From an uncultured Roseovarius sp. (lineage in GTDB: Bacteria > Pseudomonadota > Alphaproteobacteria > Rhodobacterales > Rhodobacteraceae), in contig CANMFU010000011.1 in the NCBI GenBank assembly GCA_947497295.1, positions 1 to 64,000 of the forward strand: 64,000 bases of DNA. The letters are read 5' to 3'. Position numbers and translations under genes: made by a program. The notes under the pieces were generated by a model that saw only the letters and a list, made by a program, of their open reading frames with translations, was not told the DNA's origin and ran no database searches. Positions 32,006-39,435 of the stretch are shown in pieces; positions within the stretch are counted from its first letter, which is position 1, and each line of letters starts with the position of its first letter.

Positions 32006-32995
32006 ATGCCGAACAAGACCGATAAACCTGCCGCGCACGGATACGATTCCGGGCGGCTTGATCTGCCCTTTGTCGGTATCTCGACATTTGGCAAGCGCCC
32101 TTACGTCAGCGACTGGAGCGCGATTGACGCCGATGTTGCCGTCCTAGGGGCGCCCTATGATTTCGGTACGCAATTCCGGTCCGGCGCGCGGTTTGGCCCC
32201 CGCGCGGTGCGCGAGGCGTCAACCCTGTTCACCTTTGGCCATGCCGGGGCGTATGATCACGAGGATGACCGCACCTATCTGCCCGGCTCGGTGCGGATCG
32301 TTGATATTGGCGATGCCGATATCGTCCACACCGATACCACGTCCAGCCACGCCAACATCAAGGCGGGGGTAGCGGCCATTCTGGATGCCGGCGCCTTTCC
32401 GGTGGTGATCGGCGGCGACCATTCGGTCAACATTCCCTGCATCGATGCGTTTGAAGGGCGCGGCGATATCCATATCCTCCAGATCGACGCGCATCTTGAT
32501 TTCGTCGATGAGCGCCACGGCGTGCGCTTTGGCCACGGCAGCCCTCTCAGACGTGCGGCTGAGAAATCCTACGTGACCGGAATGACGCAGGTGGGCATCC
32601 GCAACGTGTCATCCACCGCGCGGGACGGGTACGAGGCGGCGCGGGAAATGGGATCAGATATCCTGTCGGTCCGGCAGATGCGCAAACTTGGTGCAAAGGC
32701 TGTCATCGATCGCATTCCAGAAGGCGCCAAGGTTTACGTGACGCTCGATATCGATGGCTTCTGCCCGTCGATCGCGCCCGGGACCGGCACACCCAGCCAC
32801 GGAGGGTTTCTCTATTACGAGGTCATAGAGATGCTTCAGGCCTTGGCCGAGCGCAATGAGGTTGTCGGGATCGACCTTGTCGAGGTCGCCCCTGATTATG
32901 ACCACACCGGCACCACGGCCATCCTTGCGGCGCAGGTGCTGCTGAATTTCCTTGGATTTGTTTTTCATGCCCGTCAGGTGCAGGCTGAAACTTAA
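32006..32995 (+). CDS. Ureohydrolase (agmatinase/guanidinobutyrase family)
   Basis: 329 residues from the second ATG, chosen because GGAG lies 6 nt before it while the ATG at 31994 has no ribosome site. The Mn-binding motifs are all present: GGDHSVN, DAHLDF and LDIDGFCPSIAPGTGTP. The third has Cys-Pro where LDP is usual, but both metal Asp residues remain. The enzyme hydrolyses a guanidino group to an amine plus urea. Its place behind a TRAP importer suggests an anionic guanidino acid such as guanidinobutyrate or guanidinopropionate rather than agmatine. The exact substrate is not readable. Confidence 0.85.
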   Translation: MPNKTDKPAAHGYDSGRLDLPFVGISTFGKRPYVSDWSAIDADVAVLGAPYDFGTQFRSGARFGPRAVREASTLFTFGHAGAYDHEDDRTYLPGSVRIVDIGDADIVHTDTTSSHANIKAGVAAILDAGAFPVVIGGDHSVNIPCIDAFEGRGDIHILQIDAHLDFVDERHGVRFGHGSPLRRAAEKSYVTGMTQVGIRNVSSTARDGYEAAREMGSDILSVRQMRKLGAKAVIDRIPEGAKVYVTLDIDGFCPSIAPGTGTPSHGGFLYYEVIEMLQALAERNEVVGIDLVEVAPDYDHTGTTAILAAQVLLNFLGFVFHARQVQAET

Positions 32996-33042
32996 TCCCG
33001 CTGGGTTTTGGCACTGTGGGCCCATCTCTCCGGGCTCGCTTC

Positions 33043-33068
33043 GCCCGCCGCTCATCTAGGCGGCGGGC
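33043..33068 (+). terminator. Hairpin after the ureohydrolase gene
   Basis: GCCCGCCG (33043-33050) and CGGCGGGC (33061-33068) pair perfectly, with one more C-G pair inward. It lies 48 nt after the stop with no T-run. Likely end of the TRAP-ureohydrolase transcript. Confidence 0.5.
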
Positions 33069-33184
33069 ACACCCGGCATGGATGTCAACACGCGTAGAAA
33101 CTGCCACCGTATTCGATATTGCAGGAAAGCATCATCTGGGTGCAGTTCTGACGCATTGATCAGAATGCACGCGACAACCATTGA

Positions 33185-33463
33185 AAAGCCCAACCGATAG
33201 ATCACATCTGGATCACGGTTGTCAATCACCGCGCCTACGGCTTCCGGTTCGTTATCTACACGTCAGATCATGAACCAGCACATGTGCATATTACGGGAGC
33301 AGGGCAGGCAAAGATCAACCTTTCTGGTCCCGACGGTAAACCCGAAGCGGTCTACTTCATCGGTATCAAACGATCTGACCAACGGCGGCTGATGGCAGAC
33401 GTGATCCAGCGCCGCACCGAGTTTTTGCACGAATGGGAGCGTATCCATGGCCAACCTGACTGA
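33185..33463 (+). pseudogene. DUF4160-like protein without a usable in-frame start
   Basis: The frame reads HIWITVVNHRAYGFRFVIYT, then SDHEPAHVHITGAGQAKINL and on to EFLHEWERIHGQPD. The FxxYxxDHxPxHVH pattern is that of DUF4160. Open from 33185, but it has no ATG or GTG before the domain; the nearest ATG (33165) is in another frame and ends at 33200. So a one-base frameshift near 33190, or a non-standard start, is likely. Its end overlaps the start of the DUF2442 gene by 17 nt. The two families commonly occur as neighbours. Confidence 0.6.
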
Positions 33464-33860
33464 TGCCCAGTTCGATGCGGCAGAAGCCCGTGGTCGTACT
33501 GCAACAGAGACCGAACCCGGTGCCATTTCGGCCCGCTACAACCGCAAGACAGGCCGCGTCACCGTCGATCTGGTGAACGGTTGCACCTACGTGTTCCCGT
33601 CGCACCTTGTGCAGGACCTATGCGACGCCTCTCCCGATGATCTGGCGGATGTCGAGGTCGATGGTGTGGGCTTCAATCTGCACTGGCCCAGGCTCGATGC
33701 TGACGTTTTCGTACCCGAACTGGTGGCAGGCGTGTTCGGGACCAAGGCCTGGATGAACAAGGCGATGGCACGTCAGGCCGGACAGTCGAAATCCCCCGCC
33801 AAAGCCGCTGCATCCCGTGCGAATGGCGCAAAAGGTGGGCGCCCGAAGAAGCAGGCGTAG
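33447..33860 (+). CDS. DUF2442 domain protein
   Basis: 137 residues. The DUF2442 core is ARYNRKTGRVTVDLVNGCTY followed by FPSHLVQDL and VGFNLHWPRLDADVFVPEL. A basic Ala/Lys-rich C-terminal tail (SKSPAKAAASRANGAKGGRP) may contact nucleic acid. In many bacteria DUF2442 follows DUF4160 as a two-gene module that has been suggested to be toxin-antitoxin-like; I know of no firm biochemical role. If the upstream partner is broken, this would be an orphan. Confidence 0.75.
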   Translation: MANLTDAQFDAAEARGRTATETEPGAISARYNRKTGRVTVDLVNGCTYVFPSHLVQDLCDASPDDLADVEVDGVGFNLHWPRLDADVFVPELVAGVFGTKAWMNKAMARQAGQSKSPAKAAASRANGAKGGRPKKQA

Positions 33861-34289
33861 CGGCGATGATGCCGTCACAGGCAACCCGCATGAGACATCA
33901 TCCGTTCCGATACGGAAAACTTTGCAGTATCAGCGTGGGTTGTCGCCAAAGCTACGGTTCGTCTTCTGGCCCGATCAATCACAGCGACTGAACGTATCTC
34001 GAAATCCTGGCCAGGGATCTATGGTGCTTGAACAGCTGGCTGTTTGACCCGAAGCGCTACTTTTCCGGCCGGCCGATCGGCAGCCCCCCACCCTGCCCTG
34101 TTTTTCACCCTTTCGGGCGCGACGCGAACCCGCCATGGGCGCCACATGGCAGCATGTTTGATGACGGTAATCAGACCCGGATACGAAGGATTTTGAGGAA
34201 TCAGTTGCCAAACCGCCAAAGACTCGGGTAAGAAACGTTAAACAAAGCGCTGTCGAAAAAAAGCGTTACTGAGAGAGCGGTGAAAACAG
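33861..34289. other. 429-base region upstream of repA
   Basis: No gene supported. It contains an inverted repeat AACAGC-TG-GCTGTT at 34031-34044 that could be a partition or operator site, and AACGTT and AGCGCT palindromes just before repA. The repABC promoter and its RepA operator are expected here, but I could not assign a firm -35/-10 pair. Confidence 0.45.
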
Positions 34290-35474
34290 ATGCCAAATGG
34301 ACTTGGGCGGTTCCATATCAATACCCGTATCCGCCAGAATGCGGAAGACCTGAGTGCGGCACTTCAAAGCCATATGCTCAAGGTATTTGCGCCCGATGCG
34401 CGCAAGGAACTGCGCCGCTTCAGCGCTGGTGAGGCGGCCGATATGCTGGGCATTTCCGGCAGCTTCCTGCGAAAACTCCATTTCGACGAGAAATTCCCCG
34501 ATGTAGAGTCTACTGCAGGCGGGCGCAGGCTCTATTCAGGGTCTGATCTGGTCGACATGCGGCAGATCCTTGAGAAATCGGCCAAGATCAAAGGCACCTA
34601 TCTGCGCGGACGTCGCGAGGGTGACAAGGTTCAGGTTCTGTCGTTCCTGAATTTCAAGGGCGGGTCGGGCAAGACGACCAGTGCCATTCATACCGCGCAG
34701 CGACTGGCGTTGAAGGGCTATCGTGTCCTGGCCGTCGACATCGACCCGCAGGCCTCCCTGACAACGCTGTTCGGGTATCGCCCCGAACTGGATTTTCTGG
34801 ACTCCGGCACGATCTATGATGCGATCCGCTATGACGACCCCCTGCCCTTTTCGCAGATCGTTCAGAAGACCTATTTCACCGGGATAGATCTGGCCCCCGG
34901 CGGGCTGCTGTTGCAGGAATTCGAACATGAAACCCCACAAGCCCTGCGCAACAACATCCAGCCCCCATTTTACGCCCGCCTTGCCACCGCATTGCAAGAG
35001 GTCGAAGCAGATTACGATGTCATCATCTTCGATTGTCCGCCGCAATTGGGATATCTGACGATGTCGGCGCTGTGCGCGTCGACGGGGGTGTTGATCACCA
35101 TCGTACCGAATATGCTGGATGTCGCGTCGATGTCGCAGTTCCTTCAGATGAGTGCGGATCTGCTCGATGTTGTCTCTAACGCAGGGGCAAACATGGAATT
35201 CGACTTCTTGCGCTTCCTGATCAACCGCTACGAGCCCAACGACGGCCCCCAACAACAGGTGGTAGCCTTTCTGCGCCAGCTGTTCGGCGAAGAGGTGATG
35301 ATTGCGCCGATGCTGAAATCGACGGCGATTTCCGATGCGGGGCTGACCCAGCAGACAATTTATGAGGTCGAGCGGTCGCAGTTTCATCGCAACACCTACG
35401 ACCGCGCGCTCGATTCACTCAACCTTGTCAATGACGAGGTCGAGATGCTGTTGCAAAAAGCATGGGGACGATAA
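34290..35474 (+). CDS. repA: Plasmid partition ATPase RepA (ParA type)
   Basis: 394 residues. An N-terminal helix-turn-helix region (SAGEAADMLGISGSFLRKLH, about residues 48-68) precedes the deviant Walker A KGGSGKTT at 123-130, then DIDPQASLT (Walker A') and IIFDCPPQLGYL (Walker B). This is the usual RepA layout of repABC replicons: it partitions the plasmid with RepB and represses the operon. The stop is directly followed by the repB ATG. It differs in sequence from the second repA at 50557-51777, as expected of different compatibility groups. Confidence 0.95.
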   Translation: MPNGLGRFHINTRIRQNAEDLSAALQSHMLKVFAPDARKELRRFSAGEAADMLGISGSFLRKLHFDEKFPDVESTAGGRRLYSGSDLVDMRQILEKSAKIKGTYLRGRREGDKVQVLSFLNFKGGSGKTTSAIHTAQRLALKGYRVLAVDIDPQASLTTLFGYRPELDFLDSGTIYDAIRYDDPLPFSQIVQKTYFTGIDLAPGGLLLQEFEHETPQALRNNIQPPFYARLATALQEVEADYDVIIFDCPPQLGYLTMSALCASTGVLITIVPNMLDVASMSQFLQMSADLLDVVSNAGANMEFDFLRFLINRYEPNDGPQQQVVAFLRQLFGEEVMIAPMLKSTAISDAGLTQQTIYEVERSQFHRNTYDRALDSLNLVNDEVEMLLQKAWGR

Positions 35475-36437
35475 ATGGCACGTAAAGGTATCCTGAGCAG
35501 CGACATTCCCAAAGGCGAACGCACGCGGCCCGCAACGACGCCCCCTGCCCCGCCGCGTGGCGCCGTTGGCGCGCTGCAATCCTCGCTGAACAGACTGCAC
35601 GAAAATGCGGTGCAGGAAATCGACCCGGAGCTGATCGACGACGCGGGCGTCGAGGATCGGCTGGGCATTGACAGCGAGGCGCAAAAACAGCTTACGCAGA
35701 GCCTGAAAACCTATGGTCAACAGGTGCCCGTCCTGCTGCGCCCCCATGCCACGACGCCCGGACGGTTCGAGATCGTCTATGGACGCCGCCGCCTGCGGGC
35801 GCTCAAGGATCTGGGGCTGCCGGTCAAGGCGATGGTGCGCCAGCTGGACGATCACGCCCTCGTCATGGCGCAGGGGCAGGAAAACACGGCCCGCCAGGAT
35901 CTGAGCTTTATCGAAAAGGCGTCCTTTGCCGCGCAACTGCAACAGATGGACTATAACCGGGAGACAATCGCCGCGGCGCTGTCCACCGATCTGCCGATGT
36001 TATCGCGGATGCTCAAGGTCGGCACGGCCTTCCCCCTGCCCTTTCTGCGCCAGATCGGGTCTGCCCCCGGCATTGGCCGCGATCGCTGGATGGCGCTGGC
36101 CCGCGCGCTGGAGCGTGACGGCGTGCGCTCGCGCGTGACAGCCTTCATGCGCGGACCCGACTTTATCAAAGGCGAATCGGACGCACGGTTCGAGGCGGTC
36201 TATAAACGCGCCACAAGCCAGGCGAAAACGCCAAGCGCCACGGCGGCCAAGCCGCGCACCCTGCGCGGCGCGGATGGTCAGGCGCTGGCCGATATCCGCA
36301 CGACGACAAAAGGCGTCACCCTGAACATTCCGGCACGCACCGCCGAAGGGTTTGACGCCTGGATCAATACCAACGCCGAGGCGTTGGTGAGCGAGCTTCA
36401 TGACCGCTGGCAAAAAGACCGGTCAGAAGGCAGTTGA
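35475..36437 (+). CDS. repB: Plasmid partition protein RepB (ParB type)
   Basis: 320 residues, normal size. The ParB/Spo0J N-domain is clear: GQQVPVLLRPHATTPGRFEI followed by VYGRRRLRALKDLG, and ENTARQDLSFIEKASFAAQL. The central HTH is AALSTDLPMLSRMLKVG. It binds parS and loads RepA. It begins immediately after the repA stop. A 178-nt gap before repC holds the antisense RNA. Confidence 0.95.
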   Translation: MARKGILSSDIPKGERTRPATTPPAPPRGAVGALQSSLNRLHENAVQEIDPELIDDAGVEDRLGIDSEAQKQLTQSLKTYGQQVPVLLRPHATTPGRFEIVYGRRRLRALKDLGLPVKAMVRQLDDHALVMAQGQENTARQDLSFIEKASFAAQLQQMDYNRETIAAALSTDLPMLSRMLKVGTAFPLPFLRQIGSAPGIGRDRWMALARALERDGVRSRVTAFMRGPDFIKGESDARFEAVYKRATSQAKTPSATAAKPRTLRGADGQALADIRTTTKGVTLNIPARTAEGFDAWINTNAEALVSELHDRWQKDRSEGS

Positions 36438-36477
36438 GGAAGCAATCAAAACAGGAGAGGCACGGACCAACGACAAC

Positions 36478-36513
36478 AAAAAGAAAAGCCCCCCAGGACT
36501 GATCCCGGAAGGC
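36478..36513 (-). terminator. Intrinsic terminator of the ctRNA
   Basis: Minus-strand stem GCCTTCCGGGA / TCCTGGGGGGC with a TCAG loop, including G-U wobbles, followed by a ten-base T-rich run. The wobbles make it much stronger on the minus than on the plus strand, so it specifically ends the antisense RNA. Confidence 0.85.
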
Positions 36514-36529
36514 CATTCTCGATCTTTGC
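36478..36529 (-). ncRNA. Counter-transcribed RNA (ctRNA/IncA) of the repABC operon
   Basis: On the minus strand between repB and repC a complete small-RNA unit is readable: promoter (36536-36564), a transcript of about 52 nt starting near 36529, and an intrinsic terminator with stem 36488-36498 / 36503-36513 (11 bp with G-U pairs, CTGA loop) followed by TTTTCTTTTT. repABC plasmids encode an antisense RNA of 50-60 nt in exactly this position that limits RepC synthesis and sets copy number and incompatibility. The transcript start is predicted from the -10 box. A CTGCA/TGCAG hairpin at 36567-36582 lies in the repC leader. Confidence 0.85.
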
Positions 36530-36535
36530 ACCTTT

Positions 36536-36564
36536 GAGATAGCCCCCTCCGGAAACTCTGTCAA
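36536..36564 (-). promoter_or_regulatory. ctRNA promoter
   Basis: On the minus strand TTGACA (36559-36564), a 17-nt spacer and TATCTC (36536-36541). The -35 is a perfect sigma70 consensus and the -10 has four of six bases. It is the best promoter I can read in the window, as expected for a strong constitutive antisense RNA. Confidence 0.8.
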
Positions 36565-36615
36565 CTCTGCATCGCGGTGCAGGGCGGGTGAGTTGTTGTC
36601 TTTCGTGAGATTTAC

Positions 36616-37755
36616 ATGAAACACGCGCACCAAACACAGTTTGGGCGGCTGGCGACGGCTGTCCAGAACACGGACCATGTCATCGATCGGAACACGGACA
36701 CTGCGTCCGGTATGGTCGACAAATGGGAGATCCTGACCGCGCTCAGCACCGTGGCGCAAATCTATGGGCTAAACCATCGCACGCTCGGCGTGCTCAAGGT
36801 GCTGATGACCTTTCTGCCTGAAAGGCTGATCACGCCCGACCCTCGCGGCGCCATCGTCTTTCCGTCCAACCGTACGTTGTCCAACCGGCTGAACGGAATG
36901 CCCGACAGCACCCTGCGCCGACATCTGGCGGCGCTGGTCGGTGCGGGAATTGTCAGCCGTCACGACAGCGCCAATCGCAAGCGCTTTGCCCGGCGCATCG
37001 GCGGGCGGCGTGAGCTGGCCTTCGGGTTCGATTTGTCACCGCTGGCGCGCCAGGCTGCTGAGATTACCGAACACGCCGCCAAGGCTGCGCGCCATCACGA
37101 ACGCGTTGCAGCGCTGCGCGCCGATGTGGCCCAACTTCGCCAACAAGTGCTGAACCAGATCGGACCTCACCCCCTGACGGATGACGCACATCTGGTGCTG
37201 CGCCGCAAGCCATGCGAGGCGGATCTGCGCGACATGCATGCGCAATTGGATGCCCTGCTGAATCCGATTGGCCCGCGCGAAATGAGCGGCGCTGACGCCC
37301 AGAATGAGCGGCACATACAATATAAAGATATAAATAATTCGGACTCTGAAACGCGCGTTGCAAATGACGCGGAAAAAAAAGAAGTGCAGCATCCAGACGA
37401 ACCCCAGCCCGGCAAAGAGAATACAAGGGCGCCGGAGATTCACGATGTCATGGAGATCTGCACAGAATACAGAACCTACTTTCCCGAGCCTGCGCGCCAC
37501 TGGCGAGATCTGGCGCAGATCGCTGACCGCTTGACGCCGATGATGGGAATCGACGCGCAAGTGTTCAGTGATGCCATTCGCCAGATGGGCCTGACCTCGG
37601 CGGTGACTGCGGTGCTGTGCATTCTGGAGCGGCTGCCTGAGATAAAAAATCCGGGCGGATATCTGCGGCGGCTGACACAAAAGGCCGGGGCAGAGGGGTT
37701 TGATGTACGTCAGATGATGAATGTCATTCGGCCAAAAGGGCAAATTGTCACCTGA
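36616..37755 (+). CDS. repC: Replication initiator RepC
   Basis: 379 residues. N-terminal winged-helix region: LTALSTVAQIYGLNHRTLGV, then FPSNRTLSNRLNGMPDSTLR and RHLAALVGAGIVSRHDSANR, which is the conserved RepC DNA-binding core. The C-terminal half is less conserved (LTSAVTAVLCILERLPEIKNPGGYL). RepC binds the origin inside its own gene and starts replication. Its translation is limited by the ctRNA upstream. Its presence makes this the active replicon, while the second repAB lacks a repC. Confidence 0.95.
   Translation: MKHAHQTQFGRLATAVQNTDHVIDRNTDTASGMVDKWEILTALSTVAQIYGLNHRTLGVLKVLMTFLPERLITPDPRGAIVFPSNRTLSNRLNGMPDSTLRRHLAALVGAGIVSRHDSANRKRFARRIGGRRELAFGFDLSPLARQAAEITEHAAKAARHHERVAALRADVAQLRQQVLNQIGPHPLTDDAHLVLRRKPCEADLRDMHAQLDALLNPIGPREMSGADAQNERHIQYKDINNSDSETRVANDAEKKEVQHPDEPQPGKENTRAPEIHDVMEICTEYRTYFPEPARHWRDLAQIADRLTPMMGIDAQVFSDAIRQMGLTSAVTAVLCILERLPEIKNPGGYLRRLTQKAGAEGFDVRQMMNVIRPKGQIVT
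37313..37385 (+). other. AT-rich island in repC, probable oriV
   Basis: A short AT-rich stretch (about 37318-37350, ATAAAGATATAAATAATT, and an A8 run at 37373-37380) interrupts an otherwise GC-rich gene. In studied repABC plasmids the origin lies in an AT-rich segment in the middle of repC. The location fits; no experimental or motif proof is available here. Confidence 0.55.
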
Positions 37756-37981
37756 CAATCCGCAATATTCATTAGTAACAATGCGTTATGCTCGTTCTCA
37801 GCAAACAACAGTGGCATGGCCTACAGTTTCCGCGCGACGGACGGCACGAAGGCAGGTTCAAAATCGCAGCTTTGGTGGCGCACTTGACAGGGCGTCCCGA
37901 ACACGGCCACGGTATCTGCAGGCGGTGCCTGAGCGGCACAAGAATAGCCATATAAAAAGAGAAAAGCAGGAGGATATAGAC

Positions 37982-38938
37982 ATGAAAAGACTGTGTTTGG
38001 CGCTGGTGACGACGCTGGCATTCACCGGAGCGGCATCGGCGCAAAACCTGTCGATCGCGACGGGCGGCACGGGCGGCACCTATTATCCCTACGGCGGCGG
38101 GCTGGCGGAACTGATCGGCAAATACATCGACGGGGCGCAGGCCACCGCAGAGGTGACCGGCGCCTCGGTTGAAAACATGGCGCTGATCGCGCAGCAGCAA
38201 AGCGATCTGGCCATCGCGCTGGCCGACACGGTCTATGATGCCTATAACGGCAGCGGCGCCTTTGACGGGCGCGCGGTGAGCGACGCACGCGCGCTGGCGT
38301 CGATCTATCCCAACGCGGTGCAGATCGTGACGCTGGCCGAAAGCGACATCAACGGGCTGGAGGATTTCCGCGGCAAGCGGGTGTCGGTCGGGGCGCCCGG
38401 GTCAGGCACCGAGGTGAACGCGCAGGCGATTCTGACGGCCAACGGCATCGGCTATGACGAGTTCGAGCCGCAGCGCCTGAATTTCAACGAAACAGCGGAC
38501 GCGCTGCGCGATGGCGATATCGATGCCGGGTTCTGGAGCGTCGGGCCGCCCACATCGTCGATCCTGAACCTTGCCGCGACGCGCGACATCCGGGTGATCT
38601 CGCTTACGCCTGAGCAGATCGAGGCGGCCAGCGCCGAAGAGCCTGTCTTTGCCCCCTACACATTGAAGGCCGGTCTTTACGAGGGAATGGACGCGGACGT
38701 TCCGACGATCTCGATCCCCAATGTTCTGGCAGTGAATGCCGCCATGGACGAAGAGCTGGCGTACCAGATCACCAAGGCGATGTTCGAGCATGTGGACGAG
38801 CTGATCGCGGTGCATCCGGCGGCCAATGACACGACGCCGGAATTTGCGCTGTCCTCCACGCCGATCCCGCTGCATCCCGGCGCGATCCGCTGGTATGAAG
38901 AGGCGGGCCATACTGTGCCGGACAAGCTGCGTCCGTGA
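37982..38938 (+). CDS. TAXI-type TRAP solute-binding protein
   Basis: 318 residues from the ATG with an AGGAGGA ribosome site; upstream in-frame sequence is not used. Signal peptide MKRLCLALVTTLAFTGAASA then QN. The TAXI signature follows at once (LSIATGGTGGTYYPYGGGLA), with ENMALIAQQQSDLAIALAD and KRVSVGAPGSGTEVNAQAIL further on. TAXI proteins feed fused TRAP permeases, for glutamate or other amino acids where known. The gene overlaps DUF1850 by 4 nt. It is only 226 nt downstream of repC. Confidence 0.88.
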   Translation: MKRLCLALVTTLAFTGAASAQNLSIATGGTGGTYYPYGGGLAELIGKYIDGAQATAEVTGASVENMALIAQQQSDLAIALADTVYDAYNGSGAFDGRAVSDARALASIYPNAVQIVTLAESDINGLEDFRGKRVSVGAPGSGTEVNAQAILTANGIGYDEFEPQRLNFNETADALRDGDIDAGFWSVGPPTSSILNLAATRDIRVISLTPEQIEAASAEEPVFAPYTLKAGLYEGMDADVPTISIPNVLAVNAAMDEELAYQITKAMFEHVDELIAVHPAANDTTPEFALSSTPIPLHPGAIRWYEEAGHTVPDKLRP

Positions 38939-39435
38939 GGCGTACCGTGACGGGGTGGTCCCTTGGGGCCGCCCTGTTTTTCTGTTTCAGCACGCTCGTC
39001 GCAACGGCGGGAACGCTACAGGTGGTCGGGCAGGGCGGGTCCGTCCTGATCGAAGACGACGCGCCGGAGGGGGCTGAATGGTGCCTCAGCTGGAACCATT
39101 CGGTCACCGGCGGCGCGGTCCGTGACTGTTTTGCCAACCGGGCGGGGCGCATGATGCTGGACCGGTCGTTCCTGCATGATTTCGCAGCCGGTCTGGGCGA
39201 AGTTGCCGGGCGCGGCACTATCGAGGCGGCGGCCGGCGGCGGCTATTGGATCCGCGATATGGACGAGCGGGTGCGCGGCAACGCGCTGGCCCTGCGGGTG
39301 GGGCAGCGCGGTGTCGATCACCGGCTGCACATCGGCGCGCATGTCCACGGCCTGTCCGATCTGGCGGCAGGGCAACGCGTGGTGCTGCGGCTGATACCAC
39401 GCCCCCAATCTGAAAAGGTGCAGCCCGATGGGTGA
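38935..39435 (+). CDS. DUF1850 domain protein of the TAXI TRAP system
   Basis: 166 residues from a GTG overlapping the preceding TGA. A hydrophobic N-terminus (GWSLGAALFFCFSTLVATAG) acts as signal or anchor, followed by the DUF1850 pattern WCLSWNHSVTGGAVRDCF and GGGYWIRDMDERVRG. This family occurs almost only between a TAXI binding protein and its fused permease; its mechanistic role is unknown. It overlaps the permease gene by 8 nt. Confidence 0.8.
   Translation: MRRTVTGWSLGAALFFCFSTLVATAGTLQVVGQGGSVLIEDDAPEGAEWCLSWNHSVTGGAVRDCFANRAGRMMLDRSFLHDFAAGLGEVAGRGTIEAAAGGGYWIRDMDERVRGNALALRVGQRGVDHRLHIGAHVHGLSDLAAGQRVVLRLIPRPQSEKVQPDG

Noticed and set aside
34031..34044. AACAGC-TG-GCTGTT as the parS of the intact repABC operon
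   Set aside because: The arms are only six bases and the outer GTT...AAC pattern of known repABC parS sites is absent. I mention it only as part of the upstream region.
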